Origin: Montifringilla adamsi
Taxonomy: Eukaryota > Chordata > Aves > Passeriformes > Passeridae
NCBI GenBank assembly: GCA_017590115.1
Contig: JAGGNK010011003.1
Coordinates: forward strand, 4,231,899 to 4,295,898
Reading direction: 5' to 3'
Length of the DNA stretch: 64,000 nucleotides
The notes under the pieces are model-generated. The model searched no databases. It was not told where the DNA came from and saw only the letters and a list, made by a program, of their open reading frames with translations. Shown here piece by piece: positions 46,450 through 57,660 of this stretch. Positions within the stretch are counted from its first letter, which is position 1. Every line of letters begins with the position of its first letter. The position numbers were made by a program, and so were the translations under genes.

Positions 46450-49400
46450 AGCACAATGGGAGAAGCAGCTATTCCTGCATGCTCCAGTGGCACTGAATAG
46501 CCGGCGGATAATGACCTTCTCCCAGAGGAGCAGGTGGGGAGTGCGCGCTCCCTGGAAGGCTGGCATCAGAGTTACGTGTCAGGAGCTGGGAAAGAGCTGC
46601 CCTTCCACGGGAAAGGCTGCTGACTAATGCCCAGGATCAATAGCATTCCGGGGGCAGCCCGGGGTTCACAGGCGGGAGGAAGGAGGAGGAGGAGGAGGAG
46701 GAGGAGGTCAGCTGCCCATGGCGGGAAGGATGCTCCAGGAGCGCGCCCAGGCACACGCTGCACAGGAGCAGGGCACACGCCAGCAGCCCCTGGCTGTGAA
46801 AAATTACTGGCTTTTCCCAAATATTAAAATGAATGTTGTATGTGTTATGTTAGAATGTGTTATATGTGTTATGTGAAAGTGTGTGGTTTGTGATTGGCTT
46901 TTCGCAAATATTAAAATTAACGTTATACGTTAGAATGTGTTATATGTGTTATGTTAAAATGTGTATTTTATGATTGGCTCTTCGCAAATATTAAAATTAA
47001 CGTTATATGTTAGAATGTGTTATATGTGTTATGTCAAAATGAGTATTTTATGATTGGCTTTTCCCAAATATTAAAATGAATGTTGTATGTGTTATGTTAG
47101 AATATGTTATATGTGTTATGTTAAAATGTGTGGTTTATGATTGGCTTTTCCCAAATATTAAAATTAATGTTATATGTTAGAATGTGTTATATGTGTTATG
47201 TTAAAATGAGTATTTTATGATAGGCTTTTCACAAATATTAAAATCAATGTTGTGTGTGTTATGTTAGAATGTGTTATATGTGTTAGGTTAAAATGTGTGG
47301 TTTATGATTGGCTTTTCACAAATATTAAAATCAATGTTGTGTGTGTTATGTTAGAATGTGTTATATGTGTTATGTTAAAATGAGTATTTTATGGTTGGGT
47401 TTTGGCCAATATTAAAATTAGTGTTATATGTAGAATGTGTTATATGTGTTATGTTAAAATGTGTGTTTTATGACTGGCTTTTCCAAAATATTAAAATTAA
47501 TATTATATAATGTGTTAAATATTATATGTGTTATGTTAGAATGTGTTATGTTAAAATGCCTATTTTGTGATTGGCTTTTTGCAAATATTAAAATGAATAT
47601 TATATAATGGGTTATATGTGTTATGTTAAAATGCGTGTTTTATGATTGGCTTTTGGCAAATATTAAAATGAATATTATATGTGCTATGTTAGAATGTGTT
47701 ATATGTGTTCTGTTATACATTAGAGGGAAATCTTTGGTATCAGGTCTATCAGGGAGTCTGTACCTCTCAAGTACCTCAGCCAATGGGGAAGGAGAGAAGG
47801 GAAATGTGGCTGGGAAATTGGGATAAAAAGGAGGCTGGGTCCTCCAAAAATTTGAGAGACCCCAGGGGAATGCTCCATGGCCTCTCCTTTTATTGGAATC
47901 AAGTAAAAGGACTCCTCTGTCTCCTTTTTGGACATAAACCTCTGATGTTTGTGGACTAATATTCCTAACATTCCCTTCCCTCAGAACCTTACGCAGCCCT
48001 TTAGAAAACTCTCATTAGCGCTTTATGTTTCTGTTTCCAGACACCTGCAAGACAAACACTTGTGGAGAAGGGTCTTGGGATTGTTTCAGAATCAGTTCAG
48101 TATCACATGCTGCCTCTTACTTCATCCCCAAAACACATTTCACTCTATTTTCATTTGGTCTATAAACAAAGGAAAACTGGGTGCAGCAGAGATTTATATC
48201 CTCATAAACGTATCAGAAACCAAATTCCTGAATCCTCATTATTCTCCCCTGTGCCAGTTGCTGTGTTTGATGCACAGCCTCTGCTCAGGAGGTGCCTGAG
48301 CTGACAGTCTGATAAAAACACAGCCAGGGCTTCCTGCTGGAAAACCTGAACCAGACCTGCCAGCAATTTATCCACCAAGGAATGTCAGGGCTTATGTTTG
48401 TGGAGCTCTTACTCTAGTGAGTAAATACCAGTTGTATTCACATTAATACATGTGTAGGTGTGTTCACCTTTACATTAACGTGTGTGTGTGGTCACACAGG
48501 ACCTTTAATGTGCCCACACACACCCAGGGCACAGGGACACGTTTCTCCCTCACTCTGCAGCTCATTATTGGTGCAGCAGGTAAGGCTCCAATGACCTCTT
48601 CCAGGCTCTGCTTTTCCATCCCTATTGTGCTGCCCTGAATGGGCTCCCTTCTCTCGGCACAGAGCAGCAGCTGTTGAGCTCCGGCTCTTTTATGTCAGGT
48701 TGTGGGAAAGCTTTTGTGACACCGTTTCACATGTTCTCCTCAAAGCCTGTGGATTATCTCTGAGCCCATGTAACGCCACCTCTGAAACCAATCTGTGCAT
48801 CCCTCTCGGGGACGTTCCCTGAAACAGAAACTCCGGAGCTGGGACTTGTTTCTCCAGCTCGTTAATTGAGCACAGGAAGAAGAAAAGTGCCAGTCCTGTG
48901 ATGGGCAGGGAAGTTTTGCTAGAGACAATTGCTGCTTCCCTCTTGCTGCTTTCCTCTGATTCTCCACTCAACACCCAGATAAAAACTGCATTAATTCCAT
49001 GGGAACAGTCATGTCAACCTCACCCTCCTTGCTCTTGGCACAGTCAAGGGGTCAGTGCCCAGAATTTCCTCTCCACCAGCATCCAAACTGACCCAGAGCC
49101 TGCACCTGAGGAGTCTGAATGCAAAATAATCATCTGTGGCATTCCACTTTGGCTGGAGAGGCTGGAAGCCTCTGTGGGTGTGATAAGAATTACAATATTC
49201 CATGTATTATTGGGAGGTGAACATAGCAAAATCTCCCCTGGGTGGGAAACCCATTGAGGTTCCTACATCCTTGCTCTGTGTCACACACAAATTTTAAGGA
49301 ATTGGAAATACAAACATGTATTTAAGACAGCTTTTTCTTTTCTCTTTGGTTGCACAAGATCTGAGGGGAAAAAATTAGTCAATTACTGACCTAGTTGGAG

Positions 49401-49780
49401 GAGTTACTCAAATTAGATGCTCAGTAACCAAAAACAGATACTCTGCTTTGGCTGGAAATCCTAAAAAAAAAAAAAAAAAAAAAAAAAAAAGTGGTAACAA
49501 AAATTTCTCCCTATTATAAAGTTTGCAGACTCTGTGGACTTTACACTAAGAAGAATGAATTTGGAATTACACATCTCCTACTCCAAACACACACACTGCT
49601 GGACAGAAAGCTCATTGGGATCCCAAAATACTGGATCTGGATGTTTGAAACAGGTCATCAACAACAGCCTTGCCCCAGAATCCCTGCCAGATGTTAGCCC
49701 TTTAGAAAACCTTGAGGATGCTGCTGCTTTCCCAGGTCTGGAGAGATGCTCCCTGCTCCCACTGCTTCCCTCCCAGCCCA
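46450..49780. other. Spacer between the minus HES5 gene and element A
   Basis: No coding exon seen. It holds a GGA-rich run at 46677-46706, a large AT-rich VNTR, and a lone RBPJ-type TGTGGGAAAG at 48701-48710 near a CATGTAACG word. A poly(A) run of about 28 bases lies at 49464-49491. Confidence 0.5.
46805..47715 (+). repeat. AT-rich VNTR, 80-88-bp unit, about 11 copies
   Basis: Each unit starts with a word like TGATTGGCTTTTCGCAAAT, continues TATTAAAATTAATG, then several TTAGAATGTG and TTATATGTGTTATG segments. Unit spacing alternates between about 80 and 88 bases, so there is sub-repeat structure. Confidence 0.93.
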
Positions 49781-49784
49781 TGCT

Positions 49785-49920
49785 GCCCAGATGGCCTTTT
49801 GGGAGCAGGGTTTCCCTCTGAACACAAAGCAGAGCCAAGCACCGTTGCTAATGTGGTTTGTAGTCGGGCACACTTCCTTTGTGACAGGAGGGAATGTGGT
49901 TAAGGAATGGTGTGGGACAC
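49785..49920 (-). promoter_or_regulatory. HES5-locus noncoding element, copy A (inverted)
   Basis: On the minus strand it reads: TGTCCCACACC (RBPJ-like on the complement, 49911-49918), ACAAAGGAAGTGTGCC, then CACATTAGCAACGGTGCTTG, then GGCCATCTGG with a CATCTG E-box (49789-49794). The order and spacing match copies B, C and D. Function as an enhancer is inferred from conservation and motif content. Confidence 0.7.
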
Positions 49921-50614
49921 TCCGGAGCAGGCAAACTTCCCCAGCCCTGTGTTAGTAAGGCATTCAGAAAGGGGAGCAGGGGCAGGGATGAACTGGGGAC
50001 AGGAAAGACAGCAAAATGTGGGATTTTTAGCCAGTGCTGAGTCCTGCAGAGCATCCTGAGGTGGAAAATAAAATGGGTCCAATCCCAAAGGCCTTACTGG
50101 GATCCACACTGAAGCCAACAGAGAATTTGGAGTCCAAGATTTGCTCTGCTGATGTCGCACCTCTGGAGCTGTTTCCTGATCTCTGTAAACTTTAAATACA
50201 AATTACCTCCACACCTACCAGAGAATGTATCAAGACCTAATCAAAATTTTAATTTTCTCCTGCCAAATATCAAAACAATAATCAGATCTGTTGTTTCCCA
50301 TTTCTTTTCTCCACCTGGTATTGCTGGTATAAAACTTGACTGAGTTTTCTCAGCTCTCATAGCTCCACATGGACCATACAAAACTCTCACAATACCCTCA
50401 TGGTCCACAGGAGCTGCTGCGTTTTCTGGGACATATTAAACAGATTGGGGATTTAAAGAGGCAAACAGGGGATGTGGCTCAGAATTCTCAGTGCAAGCTG
50501 ACCCACCTCTGCCACCTCCAGTGGGACAATTGGCTGTGGCCTGACTGGTGGATGAGCAAGACTCTGCTCTGCAGCTCCTTTCCGTGTCATTTCCTCCCAG
50601 CCCTTCCCTGCTTT

Positions 50615-50695
50615 TCCTCCTAACCCTTCCCTACATTTCCTCCTAACCCTTCCCTACATTTCCTCCTAACCCTTCCCTACATTTCCTCCCTGTCC
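50615..50695 (+). repeat. Short tandem repeat, ~24-bp unit
   Basis: Three to four copies of CTAACCCTTCCCTACATTTC with a CTC linker. Confidence 0.9.
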
Positions 50696-50929
50696 TTCCC
50701 TATCCTGCTGCTTGGCTGGTGCAATTTCTGTCTGCCTTCACAGCTTCCTTCCTTTTTTTTTTTTTTTTTTTTCCTTTTTCCTCGTGGTTTACTTTCCCTC
50801 CGTGCAGGTTTTATAATCTGGTTTTTCAATCTGTCACTCCTTTCCCCCCCTGCCTGTCACAGGCAGATGTGGTTTGAGGACAGGGGTGTCTCAGAGCCCC
50901 ACAGCCCTGGTGAGTGTGGAGTTCCCTCC

Positions 50930-51072
50930 AGTTTCCCACACCGCTCTCCCATTCAGGGCATTCAGGCTCAGGATAAAGGAAGTGTGCCATGCTACAAGCT
51001 GAATTAGAAATGGTGTTTGACTTCCCTTTGTACTGCACAGAAACCTTGCTCTGGGCAGACCATCTGCATAGC
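50930..51072 (+). promoter_or_regulatory. HES5-locus noncoding element, copy B
   Basis: TTCCCACA (RBPJ complement, 50933-50940), then GGGCATTCAGG, ATAAAGGAAGTGTGCC, GAATTAGAAATGGTGTTTG, then ACCATCTG E-box at 51061-51066. The GGGCATTCAG word is shared with copy D. Confidence 0.7.
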
Positions 51073-51284
51073 CCTCACCGTGGAGAAAACCATTGATCAA
51101 GGCCTGTCAGCCCAGCTGGGGGAACTTGGGAAAGTAATTCCTTGTGCCACTTCAGTTCTTTAGGGCTTAACATCTGGCTGGAGGGGGAGGCGACAGTTGA
51201 TGGTTTAACAGTCTTGCTTCCTTTCAAGTTTGGGATGCTGTTTTGATCCCAGATAAGCCTTTCTGAAATCCTGATTTTAATAAC

Positions 51285-51470
51285 ATGGAAAGCATCCAGA
51301 AGAGTAGGAATAATGCACTGGCTTTGCATTTTCAAAGTGCTTTACAAATACCAGCTAATGAATTCTCAGCGACCTCCTCCGTGGGTGAGGATGTATTATT
51401 AGCAGTGGTTTACAAAGGCGGGAAAACGAGGCTGAGAGGAGAAAACCAAGATTTCAAGATTTCAAACAGC
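51285..51470 (+). mobile_element. MIR-like relic near element B
   Basis: AAGTGCTTTACAAATACCAG, then a GGTGAGGATGTATTATTAGC word, then GGGAAAACGAGGCTGAGAGG match the order of the MIR core (cell-count region, then the GAAACTGAGGC region). It is old. Its place next to a conserved element makes exaptation possible. Confidence 0.5.
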
Positions 51471-51479
51471 CTACAGGTC

Positions 51480-54060
51480 GCAGGCTTCTACGGCCAAGAG
51501 GTTGTTTGAGACATCTGGTTTGCAAAAATGCTCAGCACCCACTTTTGTTTTAATTAGCTTTGGCATCTCTGAATGGGGCCAGCTCCTTTGCTTGTGGGAG
51601 GACTTGGATTTCCAGGCTGGACCACACTCACAGCCATGCACCACCCAGATAAGCAGATACCAAAGTTCTCCTTTGCCCTCAAGTGCAGCAGTGGAGCTTT
51701 AAAATGTCATTTAGTATAATTTTTCTAAGCCCATGAAACAGCTGGAAAGGAAGATAAACTCAAATCCCCAATCAGGAAATACTTATTGTTGTGTTCAACA
51801 GAAAATAACTCCATCTCTCCAGAAAGTAAACTAAGTTTTCATTTGCTTATTCATACCCCTGCAGACCTTCAGCTGTGCTTAGTCCCTGGGCAAGTCTGTC
51901 TGTCAGCACCAAGGAATTCTGCTCAGCTGCCTCCCAGCAGGTATGGTTATCCTGGGATTGGAGCTCCTCAGGGAGGGGCTGCAGTGTGCCCTGGATGACC
52001 TGGACTCCTGAGGGAATACGAGGAAATCTGACAACGTGCCTTGCCCTGTGGATGGAGATGAGGGCACCCAGCCCTGCCCATGACCTGGCAGCTCTTGTGT
52101 GTGCCCCTCTGCCAGTCCTTTGCCTGGCTCAGGGCCAGGTTACCCACCTCCTGAAAAACCCTTCTTGCTTTTATCAGACACCCTCTCTTCATTCTGCTGC
52201 CAGCTGAGCGTGGCAAAGATGTCTCCAAACCCCACCTGCCTGTCAGGGCAGGACCTCACAGGAGCCCTGGGACACTTTCCCCAGACGTGGGGAAAAAAAA
52301 ACATGTCCATTGTGCTCTGCAGCTGGTGACTGATGGCTGCCAAGCACAAGAAAATGGGTTCCAGTGGGAGCTTACACCCCAAAACTCACCTCAGAACTCG
52401 GGCTGAGCTCAAGGGAAAAGGAGCAATCCACTGGGCCATAAGGGAGAGTCAGCTTCAGGTTATAGACTTGTTCCCAAGGCAGGGACAATCAAAGGAGGCT
52501 CAGGGGACACCAGGAAGCCTGTGGCTCTTATCTCCCACCACTACCCTCGCTGCCTCTGAGTGATTAAATATCTGCCCCATGCAGATGGGATTAATTGCTG
52601 ATCCTGTCAGGATCCTGCCCTCCTGCCTGGCACAGACACACCATTCCCCTCTCATTAATGACAGTAAGTGGCTGCTGGGGCCAGACTTCAGGAGCCACAT
52701 TCCCTATTCCCAACCTGCTCTGCTGAAATATCCTCTCTGCAGGATACCTGCTCCCTGCCAAAAGCCTGGCAGCACTGTTTGCTGAGTCTTGTGACTTTTA
52801 TCAGGAGACTCATAATACTTAGGGCCTTCAGCAGGACTTCATGGCCAAGCCTCATAATTCTATAAAGAGAGAAAACTAATTCTATCAATCCAAAGTCCTA
52901 ATGCTCAGTTAAAAAAAAAAAAAAAAAATCAAAATGCTTTTATTTTTATGGGAAACATCAAATTGTTTTTGTTAAACCTCTGTGATGCTCAGTCAATTTC
53001 TTGGTTCCTCAGAGCCCAAATTTTGGTATTTGAAAGGTTGGCAGCACTGTCAGACCCACAGAGGTGTGGAAAAGCTGGGTGCCACCACCTCCCAAAAAAC
53101 CCACCCAAAACCAAACAATGATGGAAGTGCATGAACCCAGCAGCTCCTGTTTGCTGCCCCCATTGCACTGTCACTGACAGGCTGCTCCTTTCCTTGGCCA
53201 GGCCAGGGGAGGTGACTGATGGGGAGTTCCAGAGGACTTTCAGGGAGCCCCCAGTGAACTCAGCACCATCCAGGATGGCTGGGAGAAACCTCAAACCCAG
53301 CTGGCAGCACGTGGGAGATCCCTCAGCCCCATCCCAGAGATGGGGAGCAGCAGCATTTCCAAACTCCCTCTTAATTCAGCCCTGAGAGCCCCGGGAAGGA
53401 GCAGGAGGACAGGATCCATCCTGTCCTCCCGCTCCTTCCCAGAGCTGTTTTCTCTGCGGGTTTGGAAGGAGGAGGGTGGTAAACACAGAACATGGTGGCT
53501 CCCGCCAAGCCTGCTCCCAGGGCAATGTGTTCCTTTGAGACATAATTGATTCCTGCCATCAGGCACCAGCCTGCTCTCCCCCAGGGTCAGCGCTTTCCCA
53601 CATCCAACCCCATTATCCCACAGACCATGCCTTTTGTACAACACACTCCAGCTATTCATGTGCAAAGCAGCTGTAATCCCCAGACCTTTCAGAGTCAATA
53701 TACCAGGAAATAATAAATCCCTCTTGTGCACTCTTGAATATGCCGAGAGGTGACTTGTGGGAATTTCAGCTGGGCAGAAAAATAATAAATTCTCCTTAAT
53801 TTTTAATTATTTGTGATACTCGCTGTAGAAGGACTATGTCATTGGGGCATGGCTACTTGGGGGTCACCACACAAGCAGCTATAGAAATTGCTTTTGCCTC
53901 TAACAACCCTAAAAATGCAGATCAAGTTGTCTCACATGTTTCTTAATGATCAAAGTCCACTTTCCTTCACTCATGCACCGGGGAATGGCAGTATATTAAA
54001 CATCCTGGATCTGAAGAAAAACTAATTAAAAAAGGTTAAATCTGTGAAGAATGTACTTTA
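51480..54060. other. Noncoding spacer
   Basis: I recognise no gene, mobile element or strong motif cluster here. Open frames on both strands look random, and an A run sits at 52910-52928. Confidence 0.5.
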
Positions 54061-54063
54061 CAG

Positions 54064-54256
54064 TATTAAGACCCCTTTTTGAGTGGGTTCTGATGTCTCA
54101 AGGAGGCAAGATAATGCCATGTTAATGACATTTAATGGAATATTTCATACAACAGTTCTAATAACAACATAACCTTTTCCCCTGGAAGAGGCAGATTTCC
54201 CTCGACTCCCACTCCACTGGTTCACATGCAGAGTTCCCTGTGGGAACAGAAGCCAG
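54064..54256 (+). repeat. Duplicated RBPJ-bearing block, copy 1
   Basis: This 193-base block matches 56854-57053 with one substitution and one 7-base indel. It contains TGTGGGAA, the high-affinity RBPJ word, at 54239-54246 and an AACAGTTCTAATAACAAC stretch. It lies about 3.4 kb upstream of the plus HES5 gene. Confidence 0.92.
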
Positions 54257-54381
54257 TCCTGAATAACAAGTTTTTATATGGTTATTTCTTTATATATTGC
54301 CTTCCAGCCAGACCATTTTTATACTACTTTCTGTGTGAAATGTCATGTCACTGAAAGACCCTGAGTAGAGCATGATAGGCA

Positions 54382-54601
54382 GGATTAGGGTTAGGGCTGG
54401 GGTTAAGGGCAGGGGCAGGGTTAGGGCTGGGAGAAGGGATCTTCATCTGAGACACCAAAGGAAGCAGGGGCAGGGTTAGGGGCAGGGTTAGGGCTGGGAG
54501 AAGGGATCTTCATCTGAGACACCAAAGGAAGCAGAGGCAGGGTTAGGGGCAGAGTCAGGGCTGGGAGAAGGGATCTTCATCTGAGACACCAAAGGAAGCA
54601 G
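54382..54601 (+). repeat. ~68-bp tandem repeat with TTAGGG words, three copies
   Basis: The unit carries GGGATCTTCATCTGAGACAC and AAAGGAAGCAG with GGGTTAGGG-type words between. Only two adjacent TTAGGG units occur at the start. Confidence 0.9.
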
Positions 54602-55475
54602 TGGCTCCTCAATTAAGAGCTGTCAGAGGGTCATTAGGGGTCACCTCAAACAGGTAGTTCCTCGTCTTGTCACACGTTGGCCAAGAACCTCCAGGGAGGA
54701 AGTTGTGGGAATATGAGGGTGATGAAGGGATGTGCTAACACTGCAGGGATTTGTGGTGCTGAAATCTGTGAATCTTAACCTTTAGATCAGGTCCACCCAG
54801 CAGTGACATACAGACCCAGTAGTTTACCAGGGTTCATCATTTTGAACAGCACTCAAAGATAACATTTCCCACCCAGGTGTGTCTGCCTGGGACACTGGCA
54901 GTGTTATTGCTGCCACCAGCAATTCCCCATTCAGCTGAGATCAGAGCTGGCTTCATCCTGACCTCCCCCCATTTCCCTGGCTGTAAAAGCTTTCCCAGCA
55001 CTGCTCCCAACACACAGGGAGAAGAGGCTCTCTCAGCACCCCCAGCACTGCTGCTCCTCCACTCTGCTCCCTGAGGTGCTCCCAGGTGATGCCAGAAAAG
55101 CACAGGGGCCAGGTGAGCCCCATCCCTGCCTCTTACCACAGGCACAGGTCAGCTCCCAGCTCCCACAGGGCTCTGTGGAAGAGCTCAGCACCACTCTCCC
55201 ATTTCCCAGAACAGCAAACTGAGGCACAGTAGCACAAACCAGAGCCCCAGGACAGCCCAAGCTGCAGCTCAGCTCAGCACTCCTGCAGCCACCCCTGCAT
55301 GAACCGCTGTCCCTGCCCTTGTCACCCCTTTCTCCCCTGGAGAAGCCCCTGGATGGTGAAACGTGCCCATTTCAGCCTTCCTGGGTGAAAAAGCCAAGAG
55401 TTCATGGTGCCCCAACAGAAGCACAGCTCCACAAAGGGGTTATTAGCGCCAGGCTGTGTGGGTTTGGATTTCTCT

Positions 55476-55622
55476 GCCTTTCCCATACTCTTCCCCCATT
55501 GATAACATTTCTTGCAGGGACAATAGAAGTGTGCCTTGCAACTACTCCCGACATTAGTGACGGTGCTTGAGCCTGAATGATTTAAAGGGAAGGAATCCAA
55601 CTCCCAAAAGACCATCTGGCTA
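55476..55622 (+). promoter_or_regulatory. HES5-locus noncoding element, copy C
   Basis: TTCCCATA (weaker RBPJ-like, 55480-55487), then ACAATAGAAGTGTGCC, CGACATTAGTGACGGTGCTT, then GACCATCTGG at about 55611-55619. It is the best match to copy A in the GACGGTGCTT core although it is in the other orientation. It lies about 2 kb upstream of the plus HES5 gene. Confidence 0.72.
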
Positions 55623-56329
55623 TCAGTTCTAATACAGCAATAAAGGTCAGGGCTTCTCAGGAGTTGGGAAAAAGATGGTTTTTGACACTGAAGGGTCTTC
55701 AACCAGCTTGTTCCATGCCTACCTGTCTGCCAGCACGGCTCCCCTGCTAGGAAAGGGATAACCCAGGACAGCAGCTCCAGGAGGAAGGCCAGCCAGAGAG
55801 CACAGGAAAACAGGCAACACCTCATTAAAGCTGGCAGAAGCTGGGGCTTGGTCTCTGAGCTGTGTCTTATTTTGTATCATAATCCTTTGACTGCTTCAAA
55901 GTGCTCATGAGATGTCTTGTCTCCTGGCTTTCCCACAACGCAGGGAATAAAGGGCTCCAAGGACAACATCTGCCCTTCACAAAGAGCTGGGTCCATTCAG
56001 GCTGCTACAATGAGTCCCACGTCACTGCCCATAGCAGTGACACCTCCTTCCTTCCTGTCAACTGCCCATTACCCCTTCGCTTCATTGCAGCATTTCCAAG
56101 CAAGAAATTCTTTGGTTTTCTTACCTCACTGCACACTTCCGTCCTCCCTTGCCATGCCCGGATGCTCAGAGGAGGAGCACACCTCTGCCTGGGGCACCCT
56201 GAGCTGGACCCACACATGGCAGGATGCAGCACAGCTTTCCCCAGGTAGCTTATGTTAGGTTATTTTTGGTGCTGTCTCAAGGGCTGTACCCAAGCAGATA
56301 TTTTACTCACAACGCAAGATCAGAGCTGA

Positions 56330-56500
56330 CCTCCAGTGCCCTCACAGCTTCATTCTTTATCTCGCCCTTATCACAAAATAAAGGGTTGCTTAATTCATCC
56401 TGACGTTTCCGTGCAGATACAAGCAAGCAGCACATTTTCCGTATAAAAAAATGGAGTGGGGATGACATGCTGAAGGTTACACAGCGAGGTGTCTGAGATC
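56330..56500 (+). mobile_element. MIR-like relic near element C
   Basis: CATTTTCCGTATAAAAAAAT, then GGGGATGACATGCTGAAGG, then TTACACAGCGAGGTGTC resemble the MIR core's 3' half. Divergence is high, so this is tentative. Confidence 0.35.
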
Positions 56501-56853
56501 TGACATTCAGAACACTCACCAGGGCCAGGCTGCAGCGAGGCCAGGCCAGAACCAGGCACACCTGAAACCTCAGCAAGAAGCAGAACCAACCTTACTGAGG
56601 GCCAAAGATGGGCCTCGGCTGCTAAATCCCATTCATGGCCCACCCCTGGTTCCCTGAGACTTCCCAGGACTGTGGGTTGAGCCTCGTGCTGTCCTTTAGC
56701 CCATCTTAACCATCATTCCTGAAAAGGTCTGTGTGGAAGAGATAGATGAGAAAAAGAGCTACAGGGGTGACTCTGCATGGCCCAGCTCTGCTGGGAGGTG
56801 TGGGCTGTCCTTGGTGGGAACAGTGGTGCATCAGGCTCACAGACTCTGGTGTG

Positions 56854-57053
56854 TATTAAGACCCCTTTTTGAGTGGGTTCTGGTGTCTCAAGGAGGCAAG
56901 ATAATGCCATGTTAATGACATTTAATGGAATATTTCATACAACAGTTCTAATAACAACATAACCTTTTCCCCTGGAAGAGGCAGATTTCCCTCGACTCCC
57001 ACTCCACTGGTTCACATGCAGAGTTATGATTCCCCTGTGGGAACAGAAGCCAG
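56854..57053 (+). repeat. Duplicated RBPJ-bearing block, copy 2
   Basis: This 200-base block is the partner of 54064-54256, with TGTGGGAA at 57036-57043. It lies about 600 bases upstream of the plus HES5 start codon, so it is a proximal enhancer candidate. The intact 7-base segment ATGATTC distinguishes it. Confidence 0.92.
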
Positions 57054-57501
57054 AAGAGAGAAAGTGGGGTTACAATTCTCTAGTTATTCTCGCTGTTGAT
57101 CCACCAACCATTTAGAAACGTCCTGCGAAGAAACCTGTGGTCACTCTTCGGGTCACCCATTAAAGTGCAACGACTGGATGGACACACACACACACAGAGC
57201 TCCCCCAGGCTCTGGGAAGTGCAGAGATGTCCCTGGGGCTGTTGATTTCAACTCTAGCAGGGCTGCCCTCCCTTTCCCACCTTCCCCCAAAAGTGTGCCT
57301 CCTCCATGCCCGGGCACATGCGAGGCTCAGGAATGCCATTGATCCCAGCCCAACCAGCTGGAGGCTCGGTGCTTTCCCAGCTCCCCACGCCCCGCACACT
57401 CCACCAGCAGCGTGGGCAGAAGGTTATTCTCCCCGGGGCATTGGCAATCAATGTACCATGCACTAATGGATGCTTCCTCTATTGTCCCTCTGCGGGCCTG
57501 G

Positions 57502-57575
57502 ATTGGCTGCGGGGCTGTGGGAAACACCAGCCATCCCAACACTCACGTATCTGCCCCTGCTCCCCGGGTATAAAT
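57502..57575 (+). promoter_or_regulatory. HES5: Notch-responsive HES5 promoter
   Basis: ATTGGCT (CCAAT complement, 57502-57506 core), then RBPJ site TGTGGGAA (57516-57523) in the context TGTGGGAAACACCA, then TATAAAT (57569-57575). The start of transcription should be near 57600 and the ATG is at 57661. Paired CCAAT and CSL sites near a TATA box are typical of Hes1/Hes5 promoters. Confidence 0.85.
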
Positions 57576-57660
57576 AGAGGCACTTGGGAGCTGCCAAAGC
57601 ATCTCCTCACACTCGGCACAGCAGCTGCCTGGGGTCTGTGCCCAGGGCTCAGTGCTTAGG

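Noticed and set aside
54382..54420. Telomere
   Set aside because: Only two adjacent TTAGGG units; the rest is a degenerate GGG-rich repeat inside a gene region.
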